DNA of 22,845 nt from CAZZKJ01 sp964654695 (GCA_964654695.1 CAZZKJ010000042.1:1-22845), one strand, 5' to 3'; positions 1-7,352 are shown, counted from the first letter of the stretch. The notes: a model not told the origin generated them from the letters alone. Made by a program: numbers and translations.

Positions 1-1
1 G

Positions 2-658
2 GCAGTGGCGCGGTGGAGCGGAGGGATGGACAGCCTTGTGTCAGTGGCCGCCGCTTGGAAGACGTACGACGTTCGTCTCGTTCTTGTTTTTGATTATGCG
101 CAGCGGTGCATCGCGAAAGAGCGCGCGGCCGCGACCGCGGCCGCCGGATATTACGGACTGCCGTTCAGGGAAGTGGATATAGAATGGTTGGGAAGTATTT
201 CGCCCGGTGAGATGCGCGCCGGCAGTGAAAGAACCGGGGAGGAAACCGCCGCCCTCAGCGAATTGGAAGATGTGTGGATACCCAACAGAAACGGAATAAT
301 CATCAATGCCGCCGCTGCATTTGCGGAAAGCTGTGAATGCGGCGTTATCGTAACGGGATTCAACCTCCAGGAAGCCGAGACTTTTCCCGATAACAGAAGC
401 GAATATATAGCCCGTTTGAACAGGTGTCTGGGTTTATCTACGCTCAAAGAAATCAAAGTCGTAAGCTTCACCCGGGATATGAATAAAAAAGAAATAATCG
501 AAAAAGGAGTTGAACTATCAGTGCCCTTCTCGCTGGTTTGGAGTTGTTACATGGACGGCGAGAGAATGTGCGGGAGATGCGGATCCTGCGTGATGCTCAA
601 GCGTGCGCTCTATTCCTTGGAAAAAGAAAAAAGGCCTCTAATCGAGTTTACAGGATGA
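2..658 (+). CDS. queC: 7-cyano-7-deazaguanine (preQ0) synthase QueC, 5' end cut by window edge
   Basis: QueC converts 7-carboxy-7-deazaguanine (CDG) to preQ0 using ATP and ammonia, in the cytosol, in the pathway to queuosine. Numbering from the GTG at position 5, the PP-loop SGGMDS is at residues 5-10, FDYAQR at 29-34, IPNRNG at 92-97, and the C-terminal zinc ligands are C181, C189, C192 and C195 (CGRCGSC). These are the family hallmarks. Only four residues precede SGG if the GTG is the start. QueC proteins normally have a longer first beta strand, and the frame stays open to the left edge, so the true start probably lies outside the window. A DUF366 gene and queE follow on the same strand, which supports the assignment. 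Confidence 0.93.
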   Translation, partial: AVARWSGGMDSLVSVAAAWKTYDVRLVLVFDYAQRCIAKERAAATAAAGYYGLPFREVDIEWLGSISPGEMRAGSERTGEETAALSELEDVWIPNRNGIIINAAAAFAESCECGVIVTGFNLQEAETFPDNRSEYIARLNRCLGLSTLKEIKVVSFTRDMNKKEIIEKGVELSVPFSLVWSCYMDGERMCGRCGSCVMLKRALYSLEKEKRPLIEFTG

Positions 659-676
659 AACCGGTGCGGAGTTAAT

Positions 677-1237
677 ATGATGGAATTCCGTTATAAAATA
701 CTGTCTGAAAGCATAGCTTATACCGGCAGGGAATTGAGAAGCGGTTGGGTGAAGGAAACCACGGGTTTTAGTGGGGACGCGGCCGCGGGCTTCATAGGTT
801 CATGCTCAGTAGCAAAGGAAGACCTGGTCGACATGGATGACCTCAGGGCCGGAGCGGTTATCGAAAGCGCGCTCATGGGACATATAATAATCGAACATCC
901 CGGCTGCAGCCTGCATACGGCGGTTCTCAGGCAGAGGCTGTTAATATGCATTCTTCGCGAATTTCTGCACGAAAACGGAATAAACGCAAGAAGGGATGGG
1001 GATGATCTTTTCGCCGAAGGAAAAAAACTTACTGTTTCTATTGCTGCTCCTTCGGCCGCATCATCGCTCATTCACACAGGGATCAATATCGATCCCGGCG
1101 GAGCGCCGGTTCCAGCAATCGGCCTGGCGCATTTTGGGATCGAAGCCGCGGCCCTCCTGGATAAATGGCTTTTTCTATACGGCCGGGAAATGCAGGGCTG
1201 CGAATATGCTGAATCCAAAGTAAGAAGGATTCCGTAG
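677..1237 (+). CDS. DUF366-family protein in the queuosine cluster
   Basis: This 186-residue soluble protein resembles the DUF366 (PF04017) family, described mainly from archaea. I recognise the overall pattern: an N-terminal YTGRELRSGW segment, then an LVDMDDL segment, a central HTAVLRQRLL segment, GDDLFAEGKKLTVSIA, and a C-terminal half with IHTGINI and a GLAHFGIE segment. The biochemical role is unknown to me. It starts 19 bases after queC, behind a GGAG site, with two adjacent ATG codons (677 or 680) as possible starts, and is followed by queE. This placement suggests a job in deazapurine synthesis or use. No QueD is visible in the window, so replacement of that step is one possibility, but this is inference. 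No signal peptide or membrane segment is seen. Confidence 0.72.
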   Translation: MMEFRYKILSESIAYTGRELRSGWVKETTGFSGDAAAGFIGSCSVAKEDLVDMDDLRAGAVIESALMGHIIIEHPGCSLHTAVLRQRLLICILREFLHENGINARRDGDDLFAEGKKLTVSIAAPSAASSLIHTGINIDPGGAPVPAIGLAHFGIEAAALLDKWLFLYGREMQGCEYAESKVRRIP

Positions 1238-1327
1238 TTTGATTGGGGCTATTGCCCGTCGAACCATGGGATCCCGGTCGTATAAATAATAAGACGGCCG
1301 TCCTGCCGAGAGATGGTCGCCCTGGGA

Positions 1328-2083
1328 ATGAGAATAGTGTCAAAAGGATTTGTCTCCGAGATATTTTTTTCCGTTCAGGGCGAAGGCTTATACGTTGGGA
1401 AAAGGCAGGTTTTCGTAAGAGCCGCGGGGTGCAGTGAAGAATGCTGTTACTGCGATACACCGGGAAGCAGGAGTACCGCCGAAAAATGTTCGGTGCATTT
1501 GCCCAAGATGAAAACGATTGACAACCCGGTCGGCGCGGTCGAAGTAATGAGAGAAATAAAAGCCGTTATTAATGCATACGGGCCGGTTCATTCAATAAGC
1601 ATCACCGGAGGCGAGCCGATGGAACAAGCCCGCTTCACCAAAGATCTCTGCAGGGTGCTCAAGCAGGAAGGATTCATTATCTATCTCGATACAAACGGAA
1701 TAGATGCTCGAGCAATTGCGGAAACAGCTATGTACGTGGATATCGCCGCAGTGGATTTGAAAATGCCTTCGGCCGTGGGACGTCCGCATTGGGATGAGCA
1801 TGAACAATTCCTCCACGAAATAAAAAACAGCTCGGTATTTGTAAAAATAGTCGTTGACGTCAATACCTCCGTGGGCGAAATTCAGCGTTCCGCCGCGCTC
1901 ATCTCGGCGGCGAACCCGGGTATTCCCCTCGTGCTTCAACCCGAGAGCAAGGCCCTTCTTTTACCGCATGCAGAGAAACGCAAATTCATGGATAAAATCC
2001 TCGATTGCCAAAAAAAGTCGCTCTCGGTACTGGAAGACGTTCGTATTATTCCCCAATGTCATAAAGTACTTGGAGTGCGATAA
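1328..2083 (+). CDS. queE: 7-carboxy-7-deazaguanine synthase-like radical SAM protein QueE
   Basis: QueE is a radical S-adenosylmethionine enzyme that turns 6-carboxytetrahydropterin into CDG, the substrate of QueC. From the ATG at 1328 the protein has 251 residues. FSVQGEG (14-20) is typical of QueE. C35, C39 and C42 form the CxxxCxxC iron-sulfur motif, and TGGEP (93-97) is the SAM-binding glycine motif. An upstream in-frame ATG at 1313 would add five residues. I prefer 1328 because MRI leads directly into the first strand, but neither start has a strong Shine-Dalgarno site. The 90-base gap after the DUF366 gene shows no terminator. The neighbouring queC makes the pathway assignment firm. 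Confidence 0.88.
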   Translation: MRIVSKGFVSEIFFSVQGEGLYVGKRQVFVRAAGCSEECCYCDTPGSRSTAEKCSVHLPKMKTIDNPVGAVEVMREIKAVINAYGPVHSISITGGEPMEQARFTKDLCRVLKQEGFIIYLDTNGIDARAIAETAMYVDIAAVDLKMPSAVGRPHWDEHEQFLHEIKNSSVFVKIVVDVNTSVGEIQRSAALISAANPGIPLVLQPESKALLLPHAEKRKFMDKILDCQKKSLSVLEDVRIIPQCHKVLGVR

Positions 2084-2098
2084 CACCGCAAGGAAGGC

Positions 2099-2782
2099 AT
2101 GATGAACCAAATAGTAGAGGGCTTGATAGGCTTTGCTGTATTTGTTTTCTCTGTTGTAGTTCATGAAACTTCACACGGCAGGGCGGCAGAATATTTTGGG
2201 GATTCCACCGCCCGCGATTCCGGCAGGATCACTTTCAATCCCATACCCCATATCGATCCCGTGGGGAGCATTTTGCTCCCTCTTATGGCGTTCATAAGCC
2301 ATATTCCATTTATAGGCTGGGCGAAGCCTGTTCCGGTCAATCCTTCTCGACTCAGAAACCCCTTTGTTCATAATGCATATGTGGCGGCGGCCGGGCCCGC
2401 ATCCAATTTTCTTCTGATTGCAGCCGGCACCTTGGGGTGGATAACCGTACGATTAGTTTACAAGCACGCGCCGTTTATGCTCGAATATGCAGGCGGAACG
2501 CTGGTATTTTTCGATTTGCTTTTCAACAACCTGCTGCTCATAAACTGTGTTCTGGGTGTTTTTAACCTCCTGCCGATTCCTCCCCTGGACGGCCACTGGA
2601 TCCTGTTTCGCTTCTTGCCGCCGAGATGGGGCGAGATGCTGGCCTTCATTCGTCCCTATGGATTCTTCATTCTCATATTTTTGTTGTGGAGCGGCGTGCT
2701 GGGATGGATTATTAAGCTGCCTATCTATTTAGTATATTATAATTTAACGAGTTTTGTCCAGTCTGTAGTCATCGCGCTCTGA
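2099..2782 (+). CDS. Site-2-type membrane metalloprotease (M50 family)
   Basis: This 227-residue polytopic membrane protein belongs to the M50 (site-2 protease) family, which cuts transmembrane segments of substrate proteins. The zinc motif HETSH lies at residues 22-26 inside the first hydrophobic helix. GWAKPVPVNP (73-82) and NLLPIPPLDG (156-165), whose aspartate is the third zinc ligand, are standard for the compact bacterial group without PDZ domain. AAAGPASN (97-104) is the conserved loop. An AAGGAAGG site precedes tandem ATG codons at 2099 and 2102. The gene starts 15 bases after queE and is probably cotranscribed with it, although no functional link is evident. A bidirectional terminator lies about 20 bases downstream. 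The substrate is unknown. Confidence 0.9.
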   Translation: MMNQIVEGLIGFAVFVFSVVVHETSHGRAAEYFGDSTARDSGRITFNPIPHIDPVGSILLPLMAFISHIPFIGWAKPVPVNPSRLRNPFVHNAYVAAAGPASNFLLIAAGTLGWITVRLVYKHAPFMLEYAGGTLVFFDLLFNNLLLINCVLGVFNLLPIPPLDGHWILFRFLPPRWGEMLAFIRPYGFFILIFLLWSGVLGWIIKLPIYLVYYNLTSFVQSVVIAL

Positions 2783-2801
2783 CCTCCGCCTCCGGATATA
2801 C

Positions 2802-2834
2802 AAAAAGCCCCCGCAGGTCATACGGGGGCTTTTT
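2802..2834. terminator. Bidirectional intrinsic terminator
   Basis: A perfect 12-bp stem (2802-2813 with 2823-2834) encloses a 9-base loop. Each arm is a GC block (GCCCCCG or CGGGGGC) flanked by five A or five T, so a U-tract is produced in both directions. It lies between the convergent M50 protease gene (plus) and lipoprotein gene (minus) and can serve both. Confidence 0.93.
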
Positions 2835-2851
2835 CAACTCTGAAAAAAAGC

Positions 2852-3280
2852 CTAGAATAATACTTTCTTGTGTTTTTCCGTATCGCTGCTTAAGCCGTTA
2901 AAGAATACCGCGAACGTATAATTGCTCTCGGTATTCGTATTGCTGACGCTTACTACCCTGTACTCATACGTGGTATTGGCCAACGCAGTAACATCGGTGT
3001 AGCTCGTAGCGGTAAGAACGCTGGTATTGATCTTGGTGAAAGTATTAGCGTTGAAAACGCTCCGGTAGATGTTGTACCCGGCCAGGTTGCTCTGCGTGTT
3101 CGCATCCCAGGCCAGCAGCACTTGTCCGCTTTCATTTCTGGCCGTCATTACATGCTGCGGAGGCAAAAGAGGTGCTTCCTGGGATGAATTAGGAGCAACG
3201 GAATCGCTTCCACACCCCACAACAAATACGGCGACGGACAAAAGAATTACAGTTATTGCAAAAATCCTAGTAGCAGCCAT
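2852..3280 (-). CDS. Small lipoprotein with a fibronectin type III-like domain
   Basis: The 142-residue protein begins with a lipoprotein signal peptide: basic MAATR, a hydrophobic core, and lipobox VVGC with the acylated cysteine at residue 23. A short Ser/Pro-rich linker follows. Residues about 40-128 read as one fibronectin type III fold, with VLLAWDAN, LAGYNIYRS, a TSYTD segment and YEYRVVSV as the characteristic strands. Such domains bind proteins or glycans at the cell surface, and no catalytic motif is present. The start is well supported by AGGAGG eight bases upstream. The gene stands alone on the minus strand and converges on the M50 gene with a shared terminator. The ligand and role are unknown. 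Confidence 0.8.
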   Translation of the reverse strand: MAATRIFAITVILLSVAVFVVGCGSDSVAPNSSQEAPLLPPQHVMTARNESGQVLLAWDANTQSNLAGYNIYRSVFNANTFTKINTSVLTATSYTDVTALANTTYEYRVVSVSNTNTESNYTFAVFFNGLSSDTEKHKKVLF

Positions 3281-3564
3281 GCTTCGTGCCTCCTTAGTGA
3301 ATAGTACCTGGCTTGCCCTGCTTTTTCGAAGCTGCGAGATAGTACGATGTATGATGTTGAGCGGTAGCGGCGACTACCCCGCAGCACGTGGGTCATTCAG
3401 CAAAGCCTGTACCAATTTCCTCCGTACCTGTTGAAAACGAATTTTGACGCATACGGCGGCGGGTTTTGGCACGCGGCCCTTCATTATAATGTCTGCGCGG
3501 CTACTCCGGGAAGGTAGGATTGTTTCTTAAAATAACTTTCAAACAACTGCGAAAAAGTCGCTTA

Positions 3565-3581
3565 TTGCATCCTCGATGCAA
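3565..3581. repeat. Short inverted repeat, AT-rich
   Basis: TTGCAT and ATGCAA arms of 6 bp surround a 5-base spacer. It lies about 100 bases upstream of the HU promoter. It could be an operator or a small RNA hairpin; no function is shown. Confidence 0.4.
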
Positions 3582-3602
3582 AATGAACAATTCATCATGA
3601 TA

Positions 3603-3630
3603 TTCCGGGGGCTGAAATCGCCCACCGGAA
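3603..3630. repeat. Strong hairpin upstream of the HU promoter
   Basis: TTCCGG (3603-3608) pairs with CCGGAA (3625-3630), and inside it GGGC (3609-3612) pairs with GCCC (3620-3623). This gives ten pairs with one bulged A and a 7-base loop. No T-tract follows on either strand, so it is not a standard terminator. It ends 38 bases before the proposed -35 element and may be an operator or part of a longer leader. Confidence 0.5.
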
Positions 3631-3667
3631 AGCTTGGGAAAAGAGATGCCGAAAGATGAAAAAATCC

Positions 3668-3694
3668 TTGACTCGGCGTCACTTATGCGATAAT
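3668..3694 (+). promoter_or_regulatory. Candidate sigma-70-type promoter for the HU gene
   Basis: TTGACT (3668-3673) is a near-consensus -35. GATAAT (3689-3694) is a -10 preceded by TGC, an extended -10 feature that can offset the short 15-base spacer. Transcription would start near 3701 and give a leader of about 40 bases before the HU start codon at 3740. Confidence 0.5.
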
Positions 3695-3739
3695 CCTGTA
3701 ATGCAGGCAGGCCACTCTTTACAAAGGAGGATCATTGAG

Positions 3740-4018
3740 ATGACTAAAGCCGAGATCGTAGAAGATATTGCTACAAAGACAGGATTAACGAAAAAAGATG
3801 TCGCCCAGGCTATGGATCAGTTTTTGGAATCGATCTCAAAAGCTCTCGCCGCTGGCAAGCACTACGAAATCCGCGGTTTCGGCACCTTCAAGGTCAAGGC
3901 CAGAAAGGCCAGGATGGCCCGTAATCCGCGCACTGGCGATCCCGTTCCTGTTCCGGACAGGAAAGTTCCGATCTTCAAGGTTTCAAAAGAACTCAAAGAT
4001 ATGGTTGCCAACGCTTGA
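3740..4018 (+). CDS. HU/IHF-family DNA-binding protein
   Basis: This 92-residue nucleoid protein forms dimers that bend DNA. The start at 3740 follows an AAAGGAGG site nine bases upstream and gives the canonical N-terminus MTKAEIVEDIA. An in-frame ATG at 3656 would add 28 unrelated residues and overlap the promoter, so I reject it. GFGTF (46-50) and the DNA-binding arm around RNPRTGDPV (61-69) are family signatures, and the length is normal. I cannot separate HU from IHF beyond doubt; a lone gene with this arm fits HU. It leads a run of plus-strand genes to 7144, with a 60-base gap to the next. Confidence 0.93.
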   Translation: MTKAEIVEDIATKTGLTKKDVAQAMDQFLESISKALAAGKHYEIRGFGTFKVKARKARMARNPRTGDPVPVPDRKVPIFKVSKELKDMVANA

Positions 4019-4078
4019 TCTTCGGCGTTTTGGGCTGCGCCCTTGAGCCCTCCTACTTTCTGCAGGATACTTATTGCA

Positions 4079-5113
4079 ATGACTAGGATTATCGACCTCC
4101 GCAGCGACACCGTAACGCGTCCCGTCCCGGAGATGAGACAGGCCATTGCCGGCGCCGAAGTTGGAGATGACGTATTCGGCGACGATCCTACCGTGATCGA
4201 ATTGGAGAGACGCTCTGCGGAGTTGTTGGGCAAGGAAGCCGCCCTCTTCGTTCCGAGCGGAACGATGGCCAACCAGATCGCGCTTGCAAGCATTACCCGC
4301 CACGGCGATGAAGTCCTGTTGGACCGCCAATCTCATATTTTCAATTATGAAGCAGCTGCGCCCGCAGCTCTTTCCGGTGTGCAGCTGAATCCTGTGGACG
4401 GAGAGCGCGGAGTTTTGAAGGCGGAAATACTGACCGCCCTTATCCGGCCCGACAACGTTCACTATCCCCGGACAAGCGTCATAGCTTTGGAGAATACGCA
4501 CAACCGCGCCGGCGGCAGGGTTTATCCATTCGAGGAAATGCTCAAAATCCGCGAAATGACCGGGGAACTTGGACTAAAAGTGCATCTCGACGGAGCCCGG
4601 CTTGCCAATGCGGTTGCGGCTTCCGGAATTGCTTTTGATGCATACGCCGGGTGCGCCGATACCGTGAGCATGTGTTTTTCAAAGGGTCTGGGAGCGCCGG
4701 TAGGTTCCATTGTGGCTTCAAAAGTTGAAACCATCGATGCAGCCCGGCGCAAAAGAAAACAATTCGGCGGAGGCATGCGCCAGGCCGGCATAATCGCCGC
4801 GGGGGCTTTGTACGCTCTTGATAATCATATGGACCGGCTAAAGGAGGACCATAACAACGCCCGGCGGTTGGGGGGGATTATAGAGGGCACGCCGGGACTG
4901 TCCCTGCTGTATCCGGTCGAGACCAATATAGTCGTATTCAGCGTAGATGAACAGTATGGACCGGTGTCAGAACTTCTGGATATGCTTGGACGGGAGAAAA
5001 TATTGGCCGTACCTTTCGGAGGACGGCTTGTCCGCATGGTTACACATTTGGATATCAGCGAAAAAGATATCGATCTGGTGGGCGAAGCGTTGAAAAAGTT
5101 CAAGCGGAACTAA
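4079..5113 (+). CDS. ltaE: Low-specificity L-threonine aldolase
   Basis: This PLP enzyme of fold type I cleaves L-threonine or allo-threonine to glycine and acetaldehyde. From the ATG at 4079 it has 344 residues, and the N-terminus IDLRSDTVTRP is typical. Other hallmarks are GDDVFGDDPT (29-38), FVPSGTMANQ (57-66), ENTHN (138-142), HLDGARLANA (169-178) and the Schiff-base lysine K202 in FSKGLGAP. An earlier in-frame ATG at 4043 adds twelve residues that do not belong to the fold. The Shine-Dalgarno site before 4079 is weak (GCAGGA). It follows HU by 60 bases and precedes rsmI by 41 bases. The likely role is glycine supply or threonine breakdown. Confidence 0.93.
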   Translation: MTRIIDLRSDTVTRPVPEMRQAIAGAEVGDDVFGDDPTVIELERRSAELLGKEAALFVPSGTMANQIALASITRHGDEVLLDRQSHIFNYEAAAPAALSGVQLNPVDGERGVLKAEILTALIRPDNVHYPRTSVIALENTHNRAGGRVYPFEEMLKIREMTGELGLKVHLDGARLANAVAASGIAFDAYAGCADTVSMCFSKGLGAPVGSIVASKVETIDAARRKRKQFGGGMRQAGIIAAGALYALDNHMDRLKEDHNNARRLGGIIEGTPGLSLLYPVETNIVVFSVDEQYGPVSELLDMLGREKILAVPFGGRLVRMVTHLDISEKDIDLVGEALKKFKRN

Positions 5114-5154
5114 GGAAATGTTTCAGAGCCGGTTCAATCAGTAAAGCGCCGCAT

Positions 5155-5859
5155 ATGAAACAAGCCGAGAATCAGAAAGGGGAACTTGTTCTTGTCAGCA
5201 CGCCGATCGGGAACTTGTCGGATATGACTTATCGAGGAGTCGAAGTGCTTAAAAGCGCGGACACGGTGCTGGCCGAGGATACACGCCGTACCCGCAAGCT
5301 GTTTGCCCATTATCAAATTCGCAACCGGCTTCTGTCTTATCATGATTTCAACAAAGAAAAACTGACTCCGCAGATAATAAAGCGGTTGCGCGAAGGAGAA
5401 AATCTGGCCTTGGTGTCCGATGCTGGGACTCCCGGCATTTCGGATCCGGGTTTTTATATTGTCAGGGAGGCCCTCAAGAACGATATCGCCGTGACGGTCG
5501 TTCCCGGAGCGAATTCCGTTCTATCCGCCCTCGTGGTTTCCGGGCTGGCCACGGATTCTTTTGTTTTCGATGGCTTTTTTCCCAAAAAACAGGGTGCCGT
5601 CGAAAAAACTGTAAAAACCTTGGCAAATCGGCGGCGTACATCCATATTCTTTGTATCCCCGCACCGGCTTGTCAAGGTTCTCGATGTTTTGAAAAAGACC
5701 GTTCCTTCCAGGAAACTGGCATTGGCCCGCGAGTTGACAAAATTGCACGAGGAAGTAGTGCGGGGCACGGCCCAGGAACTGCTGGACCACTTCGACAAGG
5801 TTCAAAGCCGGGGGGAGATGGTTCTCGTAGTTGCGGGAGTGCCAAGGGAGCATGGTTAA
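5155..5859 (+). CDS. rsmI: 16S rRNA (cytidine-1402 2'-O) methyltransferase RsmI, short form
   Basis: RsmI methylates the ribose of C1402 in the decoding centre of 16S rRNA, using S-adenosylmethionine. The tetrapyrrole-methylase fold is clear: VSTPIGNLSDMT near the N-terminus, LAEDTRRTRKL (39-49), SYHDFN (61-66), SDAGTPGISDPG (88-99) and the closing RGEMVLVVAG. At 234 residues it stops right after this domain, whereas RsmI of E. coli has about 286 residues with a C-terminal extension, so the tail region is missing. The frame ends at a clean stop and the next gene begins 28 bases later, so this looks like a natural short form and not a frameshift. Confidence 0.93.
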   Translation: MKQAENQKGELVLVSTPIGNLSDMTYRGVEVLKSADTVLAEDTRRTRKLFAHYQIRNRLLSYHDFNKEKLTPQIIKRLREGENLALVSDAGTPGISDPGFYIVREALKNDIAVTVVPGANSVLSALVVSGLATDSFVFDGFFPKKQGAVEKTVKTLANRRRTSIFFVSPHRLVKVLDVLKKTVPSRKLALARELTKLHEEVVRGTAQELLDHFDKVQSRGEMVLVVAGVPREHG

Positions 5860-5887
5860 GAGCCCGGCATCCCGGAGACTTTTATAA

Positions 5888-6478
5888 ATGGATAAACAAG
5901 AATTTAAACAAAAAGCCAGGCGTGCCATTGATCCGCTGATAGTGCTTCTTGCCGCATCGGGGATACCGCCGATTTTGATTTCTCTGATCGGACTGGTTCT
6001 CGGTTTGTACGGAGCCCTGCAGACCGGGAATGGGTCGCTGTTTCTGGGCGGAATTTTCCTGATCATATCCGGGATTTGCGATGTGGCGGATGGGGCGCTG
6101 GCCCGGAGGCAGAATATAGTAAGCCGCTTCGGAGCTTTCATAGATTCGACATTTGACCGCGTATCCGAATTCGCCTACTTCGGGGCCATCCTCTATTATT
6201 ATGTGGATCGCATAGAAGGATTTAACTCCATCCAGGTTATAGTCGTCCTGACGGCTCTCGCGGGATCGGTCCTTACCAGTTACGCCAGGGCCCGGGCCGA
6301 GGGATTGGGATTGGCTTGTTCGGTCGGCTTGCTGGAAAGACCGGAAAGGATCGCGGTACTGACCTTGGGTCTTCTCCTGGGCAGCAGGGTGCTGATTGTA
6401 GCGCTGGTTTTCCTTGCCGTCAGCACCATGTTGACTTTCTTCCAAAGAATATATCACGTTTATAATCTCACCAAATAG
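5888..6478 (+). CDS. CDP-alcohol phosphatidyltransferase family membrane enzyme
   Basis: The protein has 196 residues and about five to six hydrophobic helices. It carries the full CDP-alcohol phosphotransferase motif: D65, D68, G69, A72, R73, then G82, D86 and D90 with exact family spacing. The four aspartates bind metal and catalyse transfer of a phosphatidyl group from CDP-diacylglycerol to an alcohol at the inner membrane. The alcohol cannot be read with confidence. The sequence, with YARARAEGLG after the motif, looks more like the phosphatidylinositol-phosphate or archaetidylinositol-phosphate synthase branch than classical PgsA, but this is a guess. A GGAGA site lies eight bases before the ATG. 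It sits between rsmI and tmk and is probably cotranscribed. Confidence 0.88.
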   Translation: MDKQEFKQKARRAIDPLIVLLAASGIPPILISLIGLVLGLYGALQTGNGSLFLGGIFLIISGICDVADGALARRQNIVSRFGAFIDSTFDRVSEFAYFGAILYYYVDRIEGFNSIQVIVVLTALAGSVLTSYARARAEGLGLACSVGLLERPERIAVLTLGLLLGSRVLIVALVFLAVSTMLTFFQRIYHVYNLTK

Positions 6479-6487
6479 GCTTGGTCC

Positions 6488-7144
6488 ATGAAAAAACCTG
6501 AAGGATTCTTCATTGTTATCGAAGGCATAGACGGCGCAGGCACCACTACGCAGGCCGGGCTTCTTCACAAATACTTCCGCAGATCGAAAATATCATCTTC
6601 TGTTACGTTCGAGCCCACCGACGGCCCGGTCGGCAAGCTTATACGCGACGTTCTCGCGGGACGTATATGGACATCCTCGAACAGAAGGAAAATAATTTTG
6701 TCGGAAAAGACGCTTTGTCTTCTATTCGCCGCCGACAGACAGGAACACTCGGGGAGGATTTCCGCCGACAGCGCCAGGGGAGTTCATACCATTTGCGACA
6801 GATACATTTTATCCTCTCTGGCTTATCAGACTCTGGGCAAAGGTATAACTGCGTCATGGGTCGTACAGTCGAACCGCGGCTGCGCCCGCCCGGATTTGAC
6901 CCTGCTGCTCAAAGTGCCCGCCGAAGAATGCGCAAAGCGATTGAGAAACAGAAAAGAAACTCCCACTATCTATGAGAAAAAAGAAACACTTGCTGCTATA
7001 GACCGTAACTACGATAAAATGTTTCCGGTTTACCGCAGGCACTTTGGCCCGCTTGTAACAATCAACGGCAGGGGAACGGTGGAAGAAGTCCAGGCAGAAA
7101 TTCAAAAAGCCGTTCATTTCAAACTGCATCTGCCCTTCGCATGA
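6488..7144 (+). CDS. tmk: Thymidylate kinase with variant P-loop
   Basis: Thymidylate kinase phosphorylates dTMP to dTDP for DNA synthesis. At 218 residues it has normal length. FIVIEGIDGAGTTTQ (8-22) is the P-loop region, FEPTDGPVGKLIR (41-53) is the dTMP-binding segment, CDRYILSSLAYQ (103-114) holds the DRY motif, and PDLTLLLKVP (135-144) is a core strand. The P-loop is odd: the usual lysine of GxxxxGK[ST] is replaced by T19. Similar GTTTQ forms exist in some bacterial thymidylate kinases, so the gene may still be functional, and the rest of the motif set is intact. It begins nine bases after the phosphatidyltransferase gene and appears to end the operon. Confidence 0.9.
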   Translation: MKKPEGFFIVIEGIDGAGTTTQAGLLHKYFRRSKISSSVTFEPTDGPVGKLIRDVLAGRIWTSSNRRKIILSEKTLCLLFAADRQEHSGRISADSARGVHTICDRYILSSLAYQTLGKGITASWVVQSNRGCARPDLTLLLKVPAEECAKRLRNRKETPTIYEKKETLAAIDRNYDKMFPVYRRHFGPLVTINGRGTVEEVQAEIQKAVHFKLHLPFA

Positions 7145-7169
7145 TTGCGGATCAATCTCCGGAATGATT

Positions 7170-7202
7170 CCGCCGGCCTGCGCTGTCACGCGGCGGCGTT
7201 TT
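7170..7202 (+). terminator. Possible weak terminator after tmk
   Basis: CCGCC (7170-7174) pairs with GGCGG (7192-7196), and GCG (7180-7182) pairs with CGC (7189-7191) inside it. CG and then four T follow. The T-tract is short and there is a 5-base bulge, so the call is weak. A separate 6-bp inverted repeat, CGGAAT/ATTCCG, overlaps it at 7160-7172. Confidence 0.35.
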
Positions 7203-7226
7203 AACCAAACCTGCGCAAAAGCGGGG

Positions 7227-7255
7227 TTGCCAAGTGCGGGCCGGGTTGTTATATT
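7227..7255 (+). promoter_or_regulatory. Sigma-70-type promoter for the ctpA-phosphatase pair
   Basis: TTGCCA (7227-7232) and TATATT (7250-7255) are each one base from consensus and are separated by the ideal 17 bases. Transcription would begin near 7262, giving a leader of about 90 bases. That leader contains two small GC-rich hairpins (about 7313-7333) just before the AAGGAG site at 7341-7346. Confidence 0.65.
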
Positions 7256-7352
7256 TTTGAAGCTCATGGATATATGGAATGCTTTATGCCCCTTCACTGC
7301 GGGCGGTTAAAAGGCGAAGCGCCGCCTAAGGCGGTACCAGAAGGAGATTATG

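Larger units (their letters stand above)
3281..3739. other. 459-base intergenic region between lipoprotein and HU genes
   Basis: Divergent regulatory region. On the minus side it holds the AGGAGG site of the lipoprotein gene (3291-3296). Further in are a palindromic CATTATAATG (3482-3491), which gives a TATAAT on each strand but lacks a good -35 on either, several short inverted repeats (notably 3565-3581 and 3603-3630), and the HU promoter near 3668-3694. I see no convincing coding frame, tRNA or known riboswitch. The second half is AT-rich around 3520-3600. Confidence 0.6.

Noticed and set aside
3297..3420. Cyclic-di-GMP (GEMM-type) riboswitch before the FN3 lipoprotein gene
   Set aside because: Fragments such as GCAGGGCAAGCC on the minus strand and a GGTAG/CTACC hairpin look suggestive. 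They are in the wrong order and the rest of the consensus is missing.
3466..3485. Sigma-54 promoter resembling TGGCACG-N4-TTGC
   Set aside because: The -24 half (TTGGCACG, 3466-3473) is good, but the bases at the -12 position read CCTTC, without the required GC at the right spacing.
5882..6568. 228-codon minus-strand open frame opposite the CDP-alcohol phosphatidyltransferase gene
   Set aside because: The plus strand carries an exact catalytic motif with membrane helices. The antisense product is low in hydrophobic order and shows no domain.
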